From the NCBI RefSeq assembly GCF_042677865.1, contig NZ_JBHUDD010000001.1, positions 17,919 to 81,918 on the forward strand: a DNA stretch of 64,000 nucleotides, given 5' to 3'. Made by a program: the position numbers and the translations under genes. Positions 51,298-59,456 of the stretch are shown one piece after another; the first letter of the stretch is position 1; each line of letters opens with the position of its first letter. The notes under the pieces were generated by a model. The model made no database searches and was not told the origin of the DNA. It saw only the letters and a program-made list of their open reading frames with translations. This stretch comes from Lutimaribacter salitolerans. Its GTDB lineage: Bacteria > Pseudomonadota > Alphaproteobacteria > Rhodobacterales > Rhodobacteraceae.

Positions 51298-52074
51298 TCA
51301 CTCTTGCATCAGTGTCCCGCCCTGCGAAAAGCGGCTGATCCACTCTACGTTCAAGGCGTTTGCCAGTTTCCCGACATCAGGGCGCAGGGTCCGCAGGTCG
51401 GGCGGTTGAACCCCCAGCGACCGGCACAGCCGCGCCACCTCGGCGCCGGGATCGGCAGACAGGGCCGTGTAGCTCAGGTTGACCGGACGGATGCCGGTTT
51501 CGTTGAACCAGTCTGCCCACAGCCTGTCCTGCCGTGTCAGGTCGGACAGGGCATGGGCGATCCGGCTGTGGTCATAGCGTGGCGGGGCGGGAGAGGCGAG
51601 ACGCTCACGCTCGGCCCCGGACGCGGTGATGTGCCAAAGGCCGGTCTGTTGTGCGATCACCAGCGACACGGCCTGTGCCAGCTTGTCCTCGCGGGTCAGA
51701 TGCACGAACAGGCAGCGGCCAAGGCAGTGGGTCAGGCGGTCGCGCGTGTTGGTCTGCGCGGGGCTGGCAAGCTGGACCAGCCCCAGAAACCTGTCCAGAT
51801 CACGCTGCATCAGGCGCATCCCGAACAGCCCGGTCGCATCGCGGCCCGCGCGCCTTGCCGCCGCGATGAAGGCACGGGCATAAGCCGCATCGTCCGGCGC
51901 GTCGGGCTGCGGCAGGCCCCAGACCTGCTGCCAATGCGGATCGGGATCGGCCATGAAAAACGAATCCGGCTTCCCGGCCACGCCCGTCGCTTCAAGCATG
52001 TCGCATAGCAGCGTGCTGCCGCTGCGGGGCGTGGCGCAGATGATGTAGCTGTCGTATCCTGCTGTCCCGGTCAA
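51298..52074 (-). CDS. Stf0-type sulfotransferase
   Basis: A 258-residue PAPS-dependent sulfotransferase. The PAPS-binding 5' loop is ICATPRSGSTLLCDML, and HLTREDKLAQAVSL matches the Stf0 (trehalose 2-sulfotransferase) family. The only fitting start is TTG at 52074, overlapping the TGA of the upstream flavoenzyme gene (TTGA), so it is probably translated by coupling. PAPS would come from the Sat-CysC fusion at 23835. Acceptor unknown; a sulfolipid or sulfosugar is possible. Confidence 0.82.
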   Translation of the reverse strand: MTGTAGYDSYIICATPRSGSTLLCDMLEATGVAGKPDSFFMADPDPHWQQVWGLPQPDAPDDAAYARAFIAAARRAGRDATGLFGMRLMQRDLDRFLGLVQLASPAQTNTRDRLTHCLGRCLFVHLTREDKLAQAVSLVIAQQTGLWHITASGAERERLASPAPPRYDHSRIAHALSDLTRQDRLWADWFNETGIRPVNLSYTALSADPGAEVARLCRSLGVQPPDLRTLRPDVGKLANALNVEWISRFSQGGTLMQE

Positions 52075-54107
52075 TTCGCCACCATCAGCCGCAGCGCGTC
52101 ATAGATCGCGGCATGGGTGTTGCGCGCGCTGACGGCGTCGCCGATGCGGAACAGGTGGAAGGAGCCTTCGGGGTTGGGTTCCAGCCGCTGCGGGGCACGC
52201 GCGATGAAGGCGTCGTGATCCAGTTCGCCCAGGTTGCGCGACAGCGGCTTGAGGTCGAAATACAGCGCGTCCAGCGGCACGGTGCCGTGGTTGACCACCA
52301 CCTGATCGAAATGGCGCATCTGTGTGTGGTCGCTGTAATCGGTGCCGATGGTGGCGGCCAGCCGGTTGCCGTCGCGCGCGACGGATTTCAGCCGGTAGGT
52401 GACCGTGAACCTTGTATTCCTGTCCTGCAGGTTGCGCATGTAGGGGACCAGGTTCATGCCCATCACCTCGGGGGCAAAGCTGCGGTCGGGGGTCATGATC
52501 TCGACCTGCGCGCCGGTCTGCGCGATCACGTCGGCGGCCATCAGGGCCGGGTGATCGCCCGCATCGTCAAAGATCAGCACATCCTGCCCCGGTTTTACAT
52601 CACCCGACAGGATGTCCCAGGTGCTGACGACAAGCTCGTTGCCGTCCTCCAGCACCTGCGTGTTTGGCAGGCCCCCGGTGGCCACGATGACCAGGTCGGG
52701 GTGCAGGGCGGTGACATCCTCGGCCTCGGCGAAGGTGTTGAACCGGAACGCGACATCGCGGGCGGCGCATTGCGCCATGCGCCAGTCGATGATGCCGGTC
52801 ATCTCGGCCCGGCGTCTGTCCTGCGCGGTCAGGCGGATCTGCCCGCCGGGCTTGTCTGCGGCCTCGAGCACCGTCACCTCGTGCCCGCGTTCGGAGGCGA
52901 CGCGCGCGGCCTCCAGCCCGGCCGGGCCTGCGCCCACGATCACCACGCGGCGGGGTGTGGGGCTGGGCGGGATGATGTGGGGCAGCTCCAGCTCGCGCCC
53001 CGTGGCCGCGTTGTGGATGCACAGCGCCTCGCCGCCCTGATAGATGCGGTCGAGGCAGTAGGTGGCGCCGACGCAGGGACGGATCGTATCCTCTTGCCCT
53101 GCCATGATTTTCTGCACGATGTAGGGATCGGTCATATGGGCGCGGGTCATGCCGACCATGTCCAGTTGCCCGGTGGCGACGGCGTGGCGGGCGGTGGCCA
53201 CATCGGGGATGCGCGCGGCGTGAAAGGTCGGCAGGCCCACCTCGGCCCGGATGCGCCCGGCGAAATCCAGATGCGGGGCATAGGCCATGCCCTGCACCGG
53301 GATCACGTCGGTCAGCTTTGCATCGGTTTCGACACGGCCCCGGATCACGTTCAGGAAATCCACCTGCCCGGTGTCGCGCAGGCGTCTGCCGATCTCGATC
53401 CCGTCCTCGGTGCTGATCCCGCCCGGCGCCAGATCATCGGCGGTATAGCGGAGTCCGACAATGAAATCAGGGCCGACGCGGTCGCGGATGGCGGCCAGGA
53501 CGTCCAGTGAAAAGCGCATTCTGGCGGTCAGATCGCCGTTGTATGGCCCGGTTAGGGCGTTCTGGCGCGGCGACCAGAAGGCGTCCATCAGGTGACCGTA
53601 AGCCTCCAGCTCGATGCCGTCCAGACCGGCGGCCTGCATGCGTTCGGCGGCATCGGCATAGTCGGCGATGATGCGGGCGATGTCCCAATCCTCCATCACC
53701 TTGGGAAAGGCCCGGTGCGCCGGTTCGCGCATCCCGGATGGTGCCAGCGAGGGCAGCCAGTCGCCCTTGTTCCACCCCGTGCGCCAGCCCAGATGGGTCA
53801 ACTGGATCATCACTGCGCAGCCGTGGTCGTGGCACTCATCAGACAGTTTTTGCAGCCATGGCACGACTTCGTCCTTGTAGGCCAATACGTTGTTGAACGC
53901 GGGCGGGCTGTCGCGCGACACGATGGCCGAGCCTGCGGTCATCGTCATCGCGACACCGCCTTTGGCGCGTTCGACGTGATAGGCGCGATAGCGGTCCTTG
54001 GGCATCCCGTCCTCGGGATAGGCGGGTTCGTGGCTGGTGGTCATGATCCGGTTCTTCAGCGGCAGATGCTTGAGCTGGTAGGGCTGGAGCAACGGATCCT
54101 TGGACAT
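52071..54107 (-). CDS. Old-yellow-enzyme/TMADH-type flavoprotein, stachydrine (N-methylproline) demethylase-like
   Basis: A 678-residue multidomain flavoenzyme. The N-terminal TIM barrel binds FMN (to about 340), followed by an iron-sulfur loop and a C-terminal FAD/NAD domain with VVIVGAGPAGLEAARVA (388-404). The cluster loop reads CVGATYC…C (Cys345, Ala348, Cys351, Cys363), so one of the four usual Cys is Ala. The shape matches NADH:flavin oxidoreductases of the StcD and dienoyl-CoA reductase group; demethylation of a betaine such as stachydrine is a family-based guess. Confidence 0.85.
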   Translation of the reverse strand: MSKDPLLQPYQLKHLPLKNRIMTTSHEPAYPEDGMPKDRYRAYHVERAKGGVAMTMTAGSAIVSRDSPPAFNNVLAYKDEVVPWLQKLSDECHDHGCAVMIQLTHLGWRTGWNKGDWLPSLAPSGMREPAHRAFPKVMEDWDIARIIADYADAAERMQAAGLDGIELEAYGHLMDAFWSPRQNALTGPYNGDLTARMRFSLDVLAAIRDRVGPDFIVGLRYTADDLAPGGISTEDGIEIGRRLRDTGQVDFLNVIRGRVETDAKLTDVIPVQGMAYAPHLDFAGRIRAEVGLPTFHAARIPDVATARHAVATGQLDMVGMTRAHMTDPYIVQKIMAGQEDTIRPCVGATYCLDRIYQGGEALCIHNAATGRELELPHIIPPSPTPRRVVIVGAGPAGLEAARVASERGHEVTVLEAADKPGGQIRLTAQDRRRAEMTGIIDWRMAQCAARDVAFRFNTFAEAEDVTALHPDLVIVATGGLPNTQVLEDGNELVVSTWDILSGDVKPGQDVLIFDDAGDHPALMAADVIAQTGAQVEIMTPDRSFAPEVMGMNLVPYMRNLQDRNTRFTVTYRLKSVARDGNRLAATIGTDYSDHTQMRHFDQVVVNHGTVPLDALYFDLKPLSRNLGELDHDAFIARAPQRLEPNPEGSFHLFRIGDAVSARNTHAAIYDALRLMVAN

Positions 54108-54278
54108 GGGCCTGCCTTTCGTGCCGGTGGGACAAGCGCAGCGTTTCGGGGCGGCGGGCGGCTGTCAAGAGGGCCGGAAAGGCGATGCCCCCCCATGCAC
54201 TTGTCATGCACATCGCATACGCATTGCGCGCGCCTGTGAAAGGGCGGCAGACCGGGTGAGACCGGTGGTCAGCCTCGG

Positions 54279-55610
54279 TCAGCCGGGCAGGTCGGTCACG
54301 GCCTGCGCAAAGGCGCGCGCGGTTTGCGGCGCGTGGCCCATCTGCCGGCTGGGGTCAAAGATGTCGTCGAGCGCCAGATCGGGAAAGGCAGCGCGGGCGA
54401 GGGCGGCCAGATCAGCCCCTTGGGCCATCGCCTGCTGGCACAGCGTCTTGACCTGTGCCTGCGCCTGCGGGCGGGGCAGGGTCCGGGCCAGCCGGAAGGA
54501 CAGCGCCTCGGCATGGATCAACCCGCCGCTGGACTCGAGCGCCGCGCGCATGGCGGCGGGATCGGGCGTGACGCTGGTCGCCAGCCGGTTGGCATGGGTC
54601 AGCGCGGCAGCGGTGCCAAGGCAGAGTTGCGGCAGGGTCAGCCATTCGGTGAACCACGCCGCGCCGTCGCGCTGCTCGCGGTGCAGGGCGGCCCCCTGCA
54701 TCACGGTGTTCAGGGCCACGACCTGCCGCGCCAGCGCCGTCATGGCGGAGGGCCCCACCGGGTTTTGCTTTTGCGGCATGGTGGACGACCCGCCGGCCCC
54801 GTCCAGCGTGACCTCGGAGATGCCGGACTGCGTGAGCAGGATCAGATCCTCGCCCATCTTGCCAAGGGCGGTGGCCAGACGTGTCAGCCAGGCGCAGATC
54901 GCCTGCAGGCCGGATCGGTCGGCGTGCCATGTGTGGCCGGGATCGGCCAGACCAAGGGCGGTGGCCATCTGCGCGCGGATCGCGGCGGCCTGTGGGCCGA
55001 GGGCCGCGCCGGTGCCTGCGGCACCCGACAGCGACACGCACAGATGGCCGCGCAGGGCGGGCAATTCGGCCAGCAGGCCCAGCAGTGGCTGACCCCAACC
55101 CGCCACCACCGCGCCAAAACTGGTGGGGGTGGCGTGCTGACCATAGGTGCGCGCGGCCATCGGCGTGTCGGCATGATCCTGCGCCAGCCGGGCCAGGGCG
55201 GTCAGGGTGGCGCGCATATCCCGCTCGACCAGCGCCAGGAACTGGCGCAGCCGCAGCATCAGACCGGTGTCCATGATGTCCTGGCTGGTGGCCCCGAAAT
55301 GCAGGTATTGCGCATGTTCGGGCGCGGCCATTTCCTTGCGAAAGGCGGCGACCAGCCCCGGCACAGTGACGCCGTTCTGGCCCGTGGCCTGCGCCAGCGC
55401 GCCTGCGTCGATCACGATTTCCATAGACGAGCGGTGGATGAAGGCGGCGGCGGTTTCGGGGATCACGCCCAGATCGCCCTGCACCTTGGCCAGCGTGCCC
55501 TGCACCAGCATCATGGCGCGGATCTCGGCGGTGTCGGTGAACAGGCGGGTGGCGTCGCCTGCCGGGAAAAGCTGATGATAGAGCGCGCTGTCGTACACCG
55601 ATCCGGCCAT
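54279..55610 (-). CDS. pcaB: 3-carboxy-cis,cis-muconate cycloisomerase
   Basis: A 443-residue fumarase/aspartase-superfamily enzyme that cyclises 3-carboxymuconate in the protocatechuate branch. The superfamily signature GGSSTMPQKQNPV and the ATSQDIMDTGL region are clear. It is the last gene of the pca cluster; two unrelated genes separate it from pcaG. Confidence 0.93.
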   Translation of the reverse strand: MAGSVYDSALYHQLFPAGDATRLFTDTAEIRAMMLVQGTLAKVQGDLGVIPETAAAFIHRSSMEIVIDAGALAQATGQNGVTVPGLVAAFRKEMAAPEHAQYLHFGATSQDIMDTGLMLRLRQFLALVERDMRATLTALARLAQDHADTPMAARTYGQHATPTSFGAVVAGWGQPLLGLLAELPALRGHLCVSLSGAAGTGAALGPQAAAIRAQMATALGLADPGHTWHADRSGLQAICAWLTRLATALGKMGEDLILLTQSGISEVTLDGAGGSSTMPQKQNPVGPSAMTALARQVVALNTVMQGAALHREQRDGAAWFTEWLTLPQLCLGTAAALTHANRLATSVTPDPAAMRAALESSGGLIHAEALSFRLARTLPRPQAQAQVKTLCQQAMAQGADLAALARAAFPDLALDDIFDPSRQMGHAPQTARAFAQAVTDLPG

Positions 55611-55622
55611 GTCTTGCCTGCC

Positions 55623-56333
55623 TTATCCTTGAGCAAATCCGTGCAGATGCGCGGCCAGTGCGGCGGGCTGCGCGAAGAACGGCGAATGGGCGCAGCCCAT
55701 AGTGGTGATGTGACCGGCGGGCCAATCCTGCGTCATGGTGATCTGGTATTCCGGCGGGATGGTGCGATCGTCGGCGCAGCGGATATAGCGGCGCGGGATA
55801 GGCGCGCTGCGCCCGGTTGTCGTGACCGGCACCGATGTGGGTTGCGTCGCCTGAATGCACAGGTTGTCGGCGGCATAGTCCACCGTGCCGGGCGGGCAGT
55901 CGTGATAGAACAGGTCGTGCAGGTCGGCGCGCGCGACGGTCCAGCCCTGTTTGTCATCGGTCATCCGAATGTGCGGCAGCAGGGGCTGATACGGGGCCTC
56001 CATCCGCATCTGCGACAGGCTGAGGCCGGGTTTTGGCACATAGGCGCAGACATAGATCAGCATCTGCACGTTTTGCGGTGCCCGTTCCGCGGCCAGCGTG
56101 ATCGGGTAGCCGCCCATGGAATGGCCCACAAGGATGGTGGGCGTGTCCAGTGCGGCGGTGATCGCATCGGCATAGGCGTCCAGCGTCACATCGGTATAGG
56201 GCGTGGCGTCGGCCCCGTGGCCGGGCAGGTCGATGGCGCGGGCCGTGTGGCCCAATGCCTGCAATTCGGGGATGACATCGAGCCAGCACCATGCGCCATG
56301 GGCCGCCCCGTGGATCAGAAGAAAATCGCTCAT
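55623..56333 (-). CDS. Alpha/beta hydrolase (plant-esterase-like) inside the pca operon
   Basis: A 236-residue hydrolase of the EstC/methylesterase/hydroxynitrile-lyase-like group: FLLIHGAAHGAWCWLDVIPELQALGH, DLPGHGAD, nucleophile VGHSMGGYP and a C-terminal catalytic His in TMGCAHSPFF. It is distinct from pcaD, which is also present (58668). The start at 56333 overlaps the PNPOx-like gene. It might hydrolyse an aromatic methyl ester feeding the pathway; that is inference. Confidence 0.85.
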   Translation of the reverse strand: MSDFLLIHGAAHGAWCWLDVIPELQALGHTARAIDLPGHGADATPYTDVTLDAYADAITAALDTPTILVGHSMGGYPITLAAERAPQNVQMLIYVCAYVPKPGLSLSQMRMEAPYQPLLPHIRMTDDKQGWTVARADLHDLFYHDCPPGTVDYAADNLCIQATQPTSVPVTTTGRSAPIPRRYIRCADDRTIPPEYQITMTQDWPAGHITTMGCAHSPFFAQPAALAAHLHGFAQG

Positions 56334-56857
56334 GCCTTGTGTTCTGGCACGGTTTGCGGGGCAGGGAAAGGCGCGATCAGGTCGGCGGCGGACAGGATAT
56401 AGGCCTTGCCGAAACCGCCGTTCAGCAGTGCATCGGTGACGGCAAAGCGCACCAGCCGGAAATCGGCAAAGTCGATGTAGAGTTTCGCCTTGGGCCGTTG
56501 GGTCAGGTAGTGATCGCGCAGCGGCGCATGATCGGCGCTGTCGCGCGGGATCAACTGCGCGCGGGCATGGACCGTCAGGCGCGGATGGGTCAGCGGATCG
56601 CCCTTGTCGCCGGGCTCGCCCAGCAGCAGGGCGCAATCGGGGGACGCATCCAGTGCTGCGGTGTGATGCGACAGCGACGAGATCAGCGACAGCGGCGCGC
56701 CCTGCGGATCGGTGGCCATGGCGATGCGGGTGACCGAGGGCAGGGTGGTGCCCGGGCGGATCACGGCCAGCGCGGCGTGGGTGGCCTGCGCGATCAGGTC
56801 GCGGGCGATCCGGCGGGCGTCATCATCGGCGGGTTGAAACAGGTCGGGCTTGGGCAT
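56330..56857 (-). CDS. PNPOx-fold flavin/heme protein (HugZ-like) inside the pca operon
   Basis: A 175-residue split-barrel protein of the pyridoxamine-phosphate-oxidase fold. ALAVIRPGTTLPSVTRIAMATDPQGAPLSLISSLSHHTA (about 30-69) resembles the HugZ branch. Such proteins bind FMN or heme. It overlaps the alpha/beta hydrolase gene by ATGA and follows pcaG by 105 bases. Its role in protocatechuate metabolism is unknown. Confidence 0.8.
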   Translation of the reverse strand: MPKPDLFQPADDDARRIARDLIAQATHAALAVIRPGTTLPSVTRIAMATDPQGAPLSLISSLSHHTAALDASPDCALLLGEPGDKGDPLTHPRLTVHARAQLIPRDSADHAPLRDHYLTQRPKAKLYIDFADFRLVRFAVTDALLNGGFGKAYILSAADLIAPFPAPQTVPEHKA

Positions 56858-56962
56858 TCTGGCAGGCCTTGTGCGGGGACGTGTGCTTGGGTTGCGCGCG
56901 CGGCGTGCCTGACGCCCTTGATCGCGCAGCGCAGGCCGGTTGGCAAGGGGCAGCGCCGGGCG

Positions 56963-57562
56963 TCAGATGTCCAGAAACACCGTCTCGCCCTCGCCCTGCA
57001 GGCGGATGTCAAAGCGGTATTCGCCCGCGCCGGTTGTCGTGGCGATTAGGGACGGCACGCGGTTGCGCTGCTCGATCCGGGCCAGAAGGGGGTCGGCGCT
57101 GTTGTCCTCATCCTCGAAATAAACCCGGGTGTGCAGGCCGATGTTTATGCCGCGCGCGGCGATCCACAGGCTGATATGGGGGGCCTGCATCCCGCCGCCG
57201 CGCATCGGCACCGGGCCGGGTTTGACGGTGCGCAGGGTAAATGCGCCGCTGTCCTTGTCGGCGGCAAAACGGCAGAAGCCGGTGACGCCCGGATCGGCCT
57301 CGTCCTGACCGGGGAACAGGCCTGCCGCATCCGGTTGCCAGCTTTCCAGCAGCGCGTCGCGCAGCGCCCAGCCGGTGCCGTCGATGACCTGCCCGGTGAT
57401 GGTGATGATCTGCCCCTTTGCGCCGTCGGTGATCGGCGACAGGCCCAGATCCTGCGGATACACGCCCTCGATCCCGGCAAAGGTGGGGATGCAGCCGATG
57501 TGAACATAGGGTCCACCGGTCTGGCTGGCGGTTTCGGTCAGTCGGTCAAGCGGTTGGGTCAT
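56963..57562 (-). CDS. pcaG: Protocatechuate 3,4-dioxygenase, alpha subunit
   Basis: A 199-residue alpha chain of the ring-cleaving dioxygenase. It shares the intradiol fold (VIDGTGWALRDALLESWQPDAAG; FCRFAADKDSGAFTLRTVKPGPV; APHISLWIAARG) but lacks the iron ligands, as alpha subunits do. The start at 57562 lies one base from the pcaH stop, consistent with an equimolar complex. Confidence 0.95.
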   Translation of the reverse strand: MTQPLDRLTETASQTGGPYVHIGCIPTFAGIEGVYPQDLGLSPITDGAKGQIITITGQVIDGTGWALRDALLESWQPDAAGLFPGQDEADPGVTGFCRFAADKDSGAFTLRTVKPGPVPMRGGGMQAPHISLWIAARGINIGLHTRVYFEDEDNSADPLLARIEQRNRVPSLIATTTGAGEYRFDIRLQGEGETVFLDI

Positions 57563-57563
57563 G

Positions 57564-58295
57564 TCACATCCCCTCAGGCTGGTTTTCGAACATGGTCTGA
57601 CGCCGCCCGCGCAGCACGATGTCGAACTTGTAGGCCAGAAAATCCAGCGGCCGCGCCATCGCCATGTCCAAGGGGGCCACCAGCCGGTCAAGCTGGCTGC
57701 GATTTTTGACGGTGGCGGCGATCGGGCAAAGGTCGATCAGCGGATCGCCCTGGAAATACATCTGCGTGATCAGGCGCTGACCAAAGCTGTGGCCGAACAC
57801 CGAGATATGGATGTGCATCGGCCGCCAGTCATTCGCGCGGTTGGGCCATGGATAGGCCCCGGGACGGATGGTCAGGAACTGGTAACGCCCCTGATCGTCG
57901 GTGATCGTGCGCCCGCAACCGCCGAAATTGGGATCGAGCGGCGCGAAATAGCTGTCCTTGATGTGCCGGTAGCGGCCCCCGGCATTGGCCTGCCAGATCT
58001 CGACCAGCGTGTTGGGCACCGGGCGGGCAAACTCGTCCAGCACCCGGCCATGCATCAGGATACGCTCGCCCACCGCCGGTTTGCCGGGATCGCGGCTGAA
58101 ATTCACGATCAGGTTGTTGTCGAGCGGGCCAAGGATGCCATGACCAAAGCGCGGGCCGGTTTCCTCGGACGGGGTGGATTCCATCGACAGCAGCGGCCAG
58201 TTCGGGCTGCGCGGCACCGAGGTCTTGTAATCCGGATCATAAGGCACCGGGTGCATGTCACGCTGGCGCGGGACAAGGGGGCCAAGGTCGGTCAT
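57564..58295 (-). CDS. pcaH: Protocatechuate 3,4-dioxygenase, beta subunit
   Basis: A 243-residue iron-bearing beta chain. Ligand regions are visible as NAGGRYRHIKDSYFAPLDPNFGG (two Tyr area) and RPMHIHISVFGHSFG (two His). It opens protocatechuate between the two hydroxyls to 3-carboxymuconate. It overlaps pcaC by ATGA. Confidence 0.96.
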   Translation of the reverse strand: MTDLGPLVPRQRDMHPVPYDPDYKTSVPRSPNWPLLSMESTPSEETGPRFGHGILGPLDNNLIVNFSRDPGKPAVGERILMHGRVLDEFARPVPNTLVEIWQANAGGRYRHIKDSYFAPLDPNFGGCGRTITDDQGRYQFLTIRPGAYPWPNRANDWRPMHIHISVFGHSFGQRLITQMYFQGDPLIDLCPIAATVKNRSQLDRLVAPLDMAMARPLDFLAYKFDIVLRGRRQTMFENQPEGM

Positions 58296-58675
58296 TTGCT
58301 GTCCTCCTCCATCTCGGCAAAGGTCTGTCTGGCCAGTTTCAGCGCGTGATTGGCGCGCGGCACGCCGGCATAGATGGCGACATGCTGGAACGCCTCGAGC
58401 ACGTCCTGCCGGCTGGCCCCGGTGCGGGCGGTGGCGCGGATATGCATCGGGATTTCCTCGAAATTCCCGGTCGCGGCCAGCAGCGCCAGCGTCAGCATCG
58501 ACCGTTCGCGCAAGGTGATGGCGTCGCTGGCCCAGACCGTGCCCCAGGCCCCTTCGGTGATCAGGGTCTGGAAGGGTTCGTCAAACGCGGTCTTGGCCGC
58601 CTCGGCCCGGTCGACATGGGCGTCGCCCAGCACCGCGCGGCGCACCTGCATGCCCTTGTCGAAACGGTCAGACAT
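58292..58675 (-). CDS. pcaC: 4-carboxymuconolactone decarboxylase
   Basis: A 127-residue AhpD-fold decarboxylase that converts 4-carboxymuconolactone to 3-oxoadipate enol-lactone. The family pattern RSMLTLALLAATGNFEEIPMHIRATARTGASRQDVLEAFQHVAIYAGVPRANHALK is intact, though it carries no Cys pair. It overlaps pcaD by eight bases. Confidence 0.95.
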   Translation of the reverse strand: MSDRFDKGMQVRRAVLGDAHVDRAEAAKTAFDEPFQTLITEGAWGTVWASDAITLRERSMLTLALLAATGNFEEIPMHIRATARTGASRQDVLEAFQHVAIYAGVPRANHALKLARQTFAEMEEDSK

Positions 58676-59456
58676 GGCCGGTGTCCCGGATGAAGCCGGT
58701 CAGGATGCGGGCATAGTCCTCGGGGTTTTCCACGCAGGGCAGGTGCCCCGCCCCGCGGATCAGTTCGAACTTCGATCCGGGGATCAGGTCGATGGTTTCG
58801 CGCACAAGGTCGGGCGGCGTCGATCCGTCCTCGGACCCTGCAATGCCCAGTGCGGGCAGGCGCAAACCGCTGGTGGGGGTGTAGAAATCGGTGCCCGATA
58901 TGGCGGCGGAACAGCCCGCGTAGCCCTCGAGCGGCTGGCGCACCAGCATGTTGCGCCAGGCGTGAAACGCGTCGGTCTGGTGAAACGGGGCGGAGAACCA
59001 CCGCTGCATGATGGCATCGGCCAGCGCCTCGATCCCGCCTGCGCGCACGGCGGCGATCCGCTCGTCCCACATGTCCGCCGTGCCGATCTTGGCCCCGGTG
59101 TTCGACAGCACCATGGCGCGCACAAGGTCCATGCGTTTCACCGCCAGCCCCTGCGCGATCATGCCGCCGATGGACAGGCCCACCAGCAGGCAATCGCGCA
59201 CCTTCAGATGATCCAGCAAACCTTCCAGATCGGCCACCAGCGTGCCCATCTTGTAGGGGCCGGGGGTCACTTCGGTCAGGCCATGCCCGCGCTTGTCATA
59301 GCGGATGATGCGCAGACCGGCAGGCAGCAGCGGCAGCACCTGGTCCCACAGGCGCAGATCGGTTCCCAGCGAATTGGCAAAGACGAGCGCCGGGCCATCT
59401 GGATCGCCCTGATCGGTGTAATGGACGCGCAGCCCGTTCAGATTGGCCATCAGCAT
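58668..59456 (-). CDS. pcaD: 3-oxoadipate enol-lactonase
   Basis: A 262-residue alpha/beta hydrolase. ANLNGLRVHYTDQGDPDGPALVFANSLGTDLRLWD, the nucleophile VGLSIGGMIAQ and the C-terminal GAGHLPCVENPEDY with its catalytic His are diagnostic. It hydrolyses the enol-lactone to 3-oxoadipate. The start at 59456 overlaps the pobA stop (TGATG); ATG 59450 is an alternative. Confidence 0.95.
   Translation of the reverse strand: MLMANLNGLRVHYTDQGDPDGPALVFANSLGTDLRLWDQVLPLLPAGLRIIRYDKRGHGLTEVTPGPYKMGTLVADLEGLLDHLKVRDCLLVGLSIGGMIAQGLAVKRMDLVRAMVLSNTGAKIGTADMWDERIAAVRAGGIEALADAIMQRWFSAPFHQTDAFHAWRNMLVRQPLEGYAGCSAAISGTDFYTPTSGLRLPALGIAGSEDGSTPPDLVRETIDLIPGSKFELIRGAGHLPCVENPEDYARILTGFIRDTGHV

Noticed and set aside
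47042..54107. A defence or toxin-antitoxin island
   Set aside because: All genes here have metabolic, transport or regulatory motifs; no nuclease, abortive-infection or toxin family was recognised.
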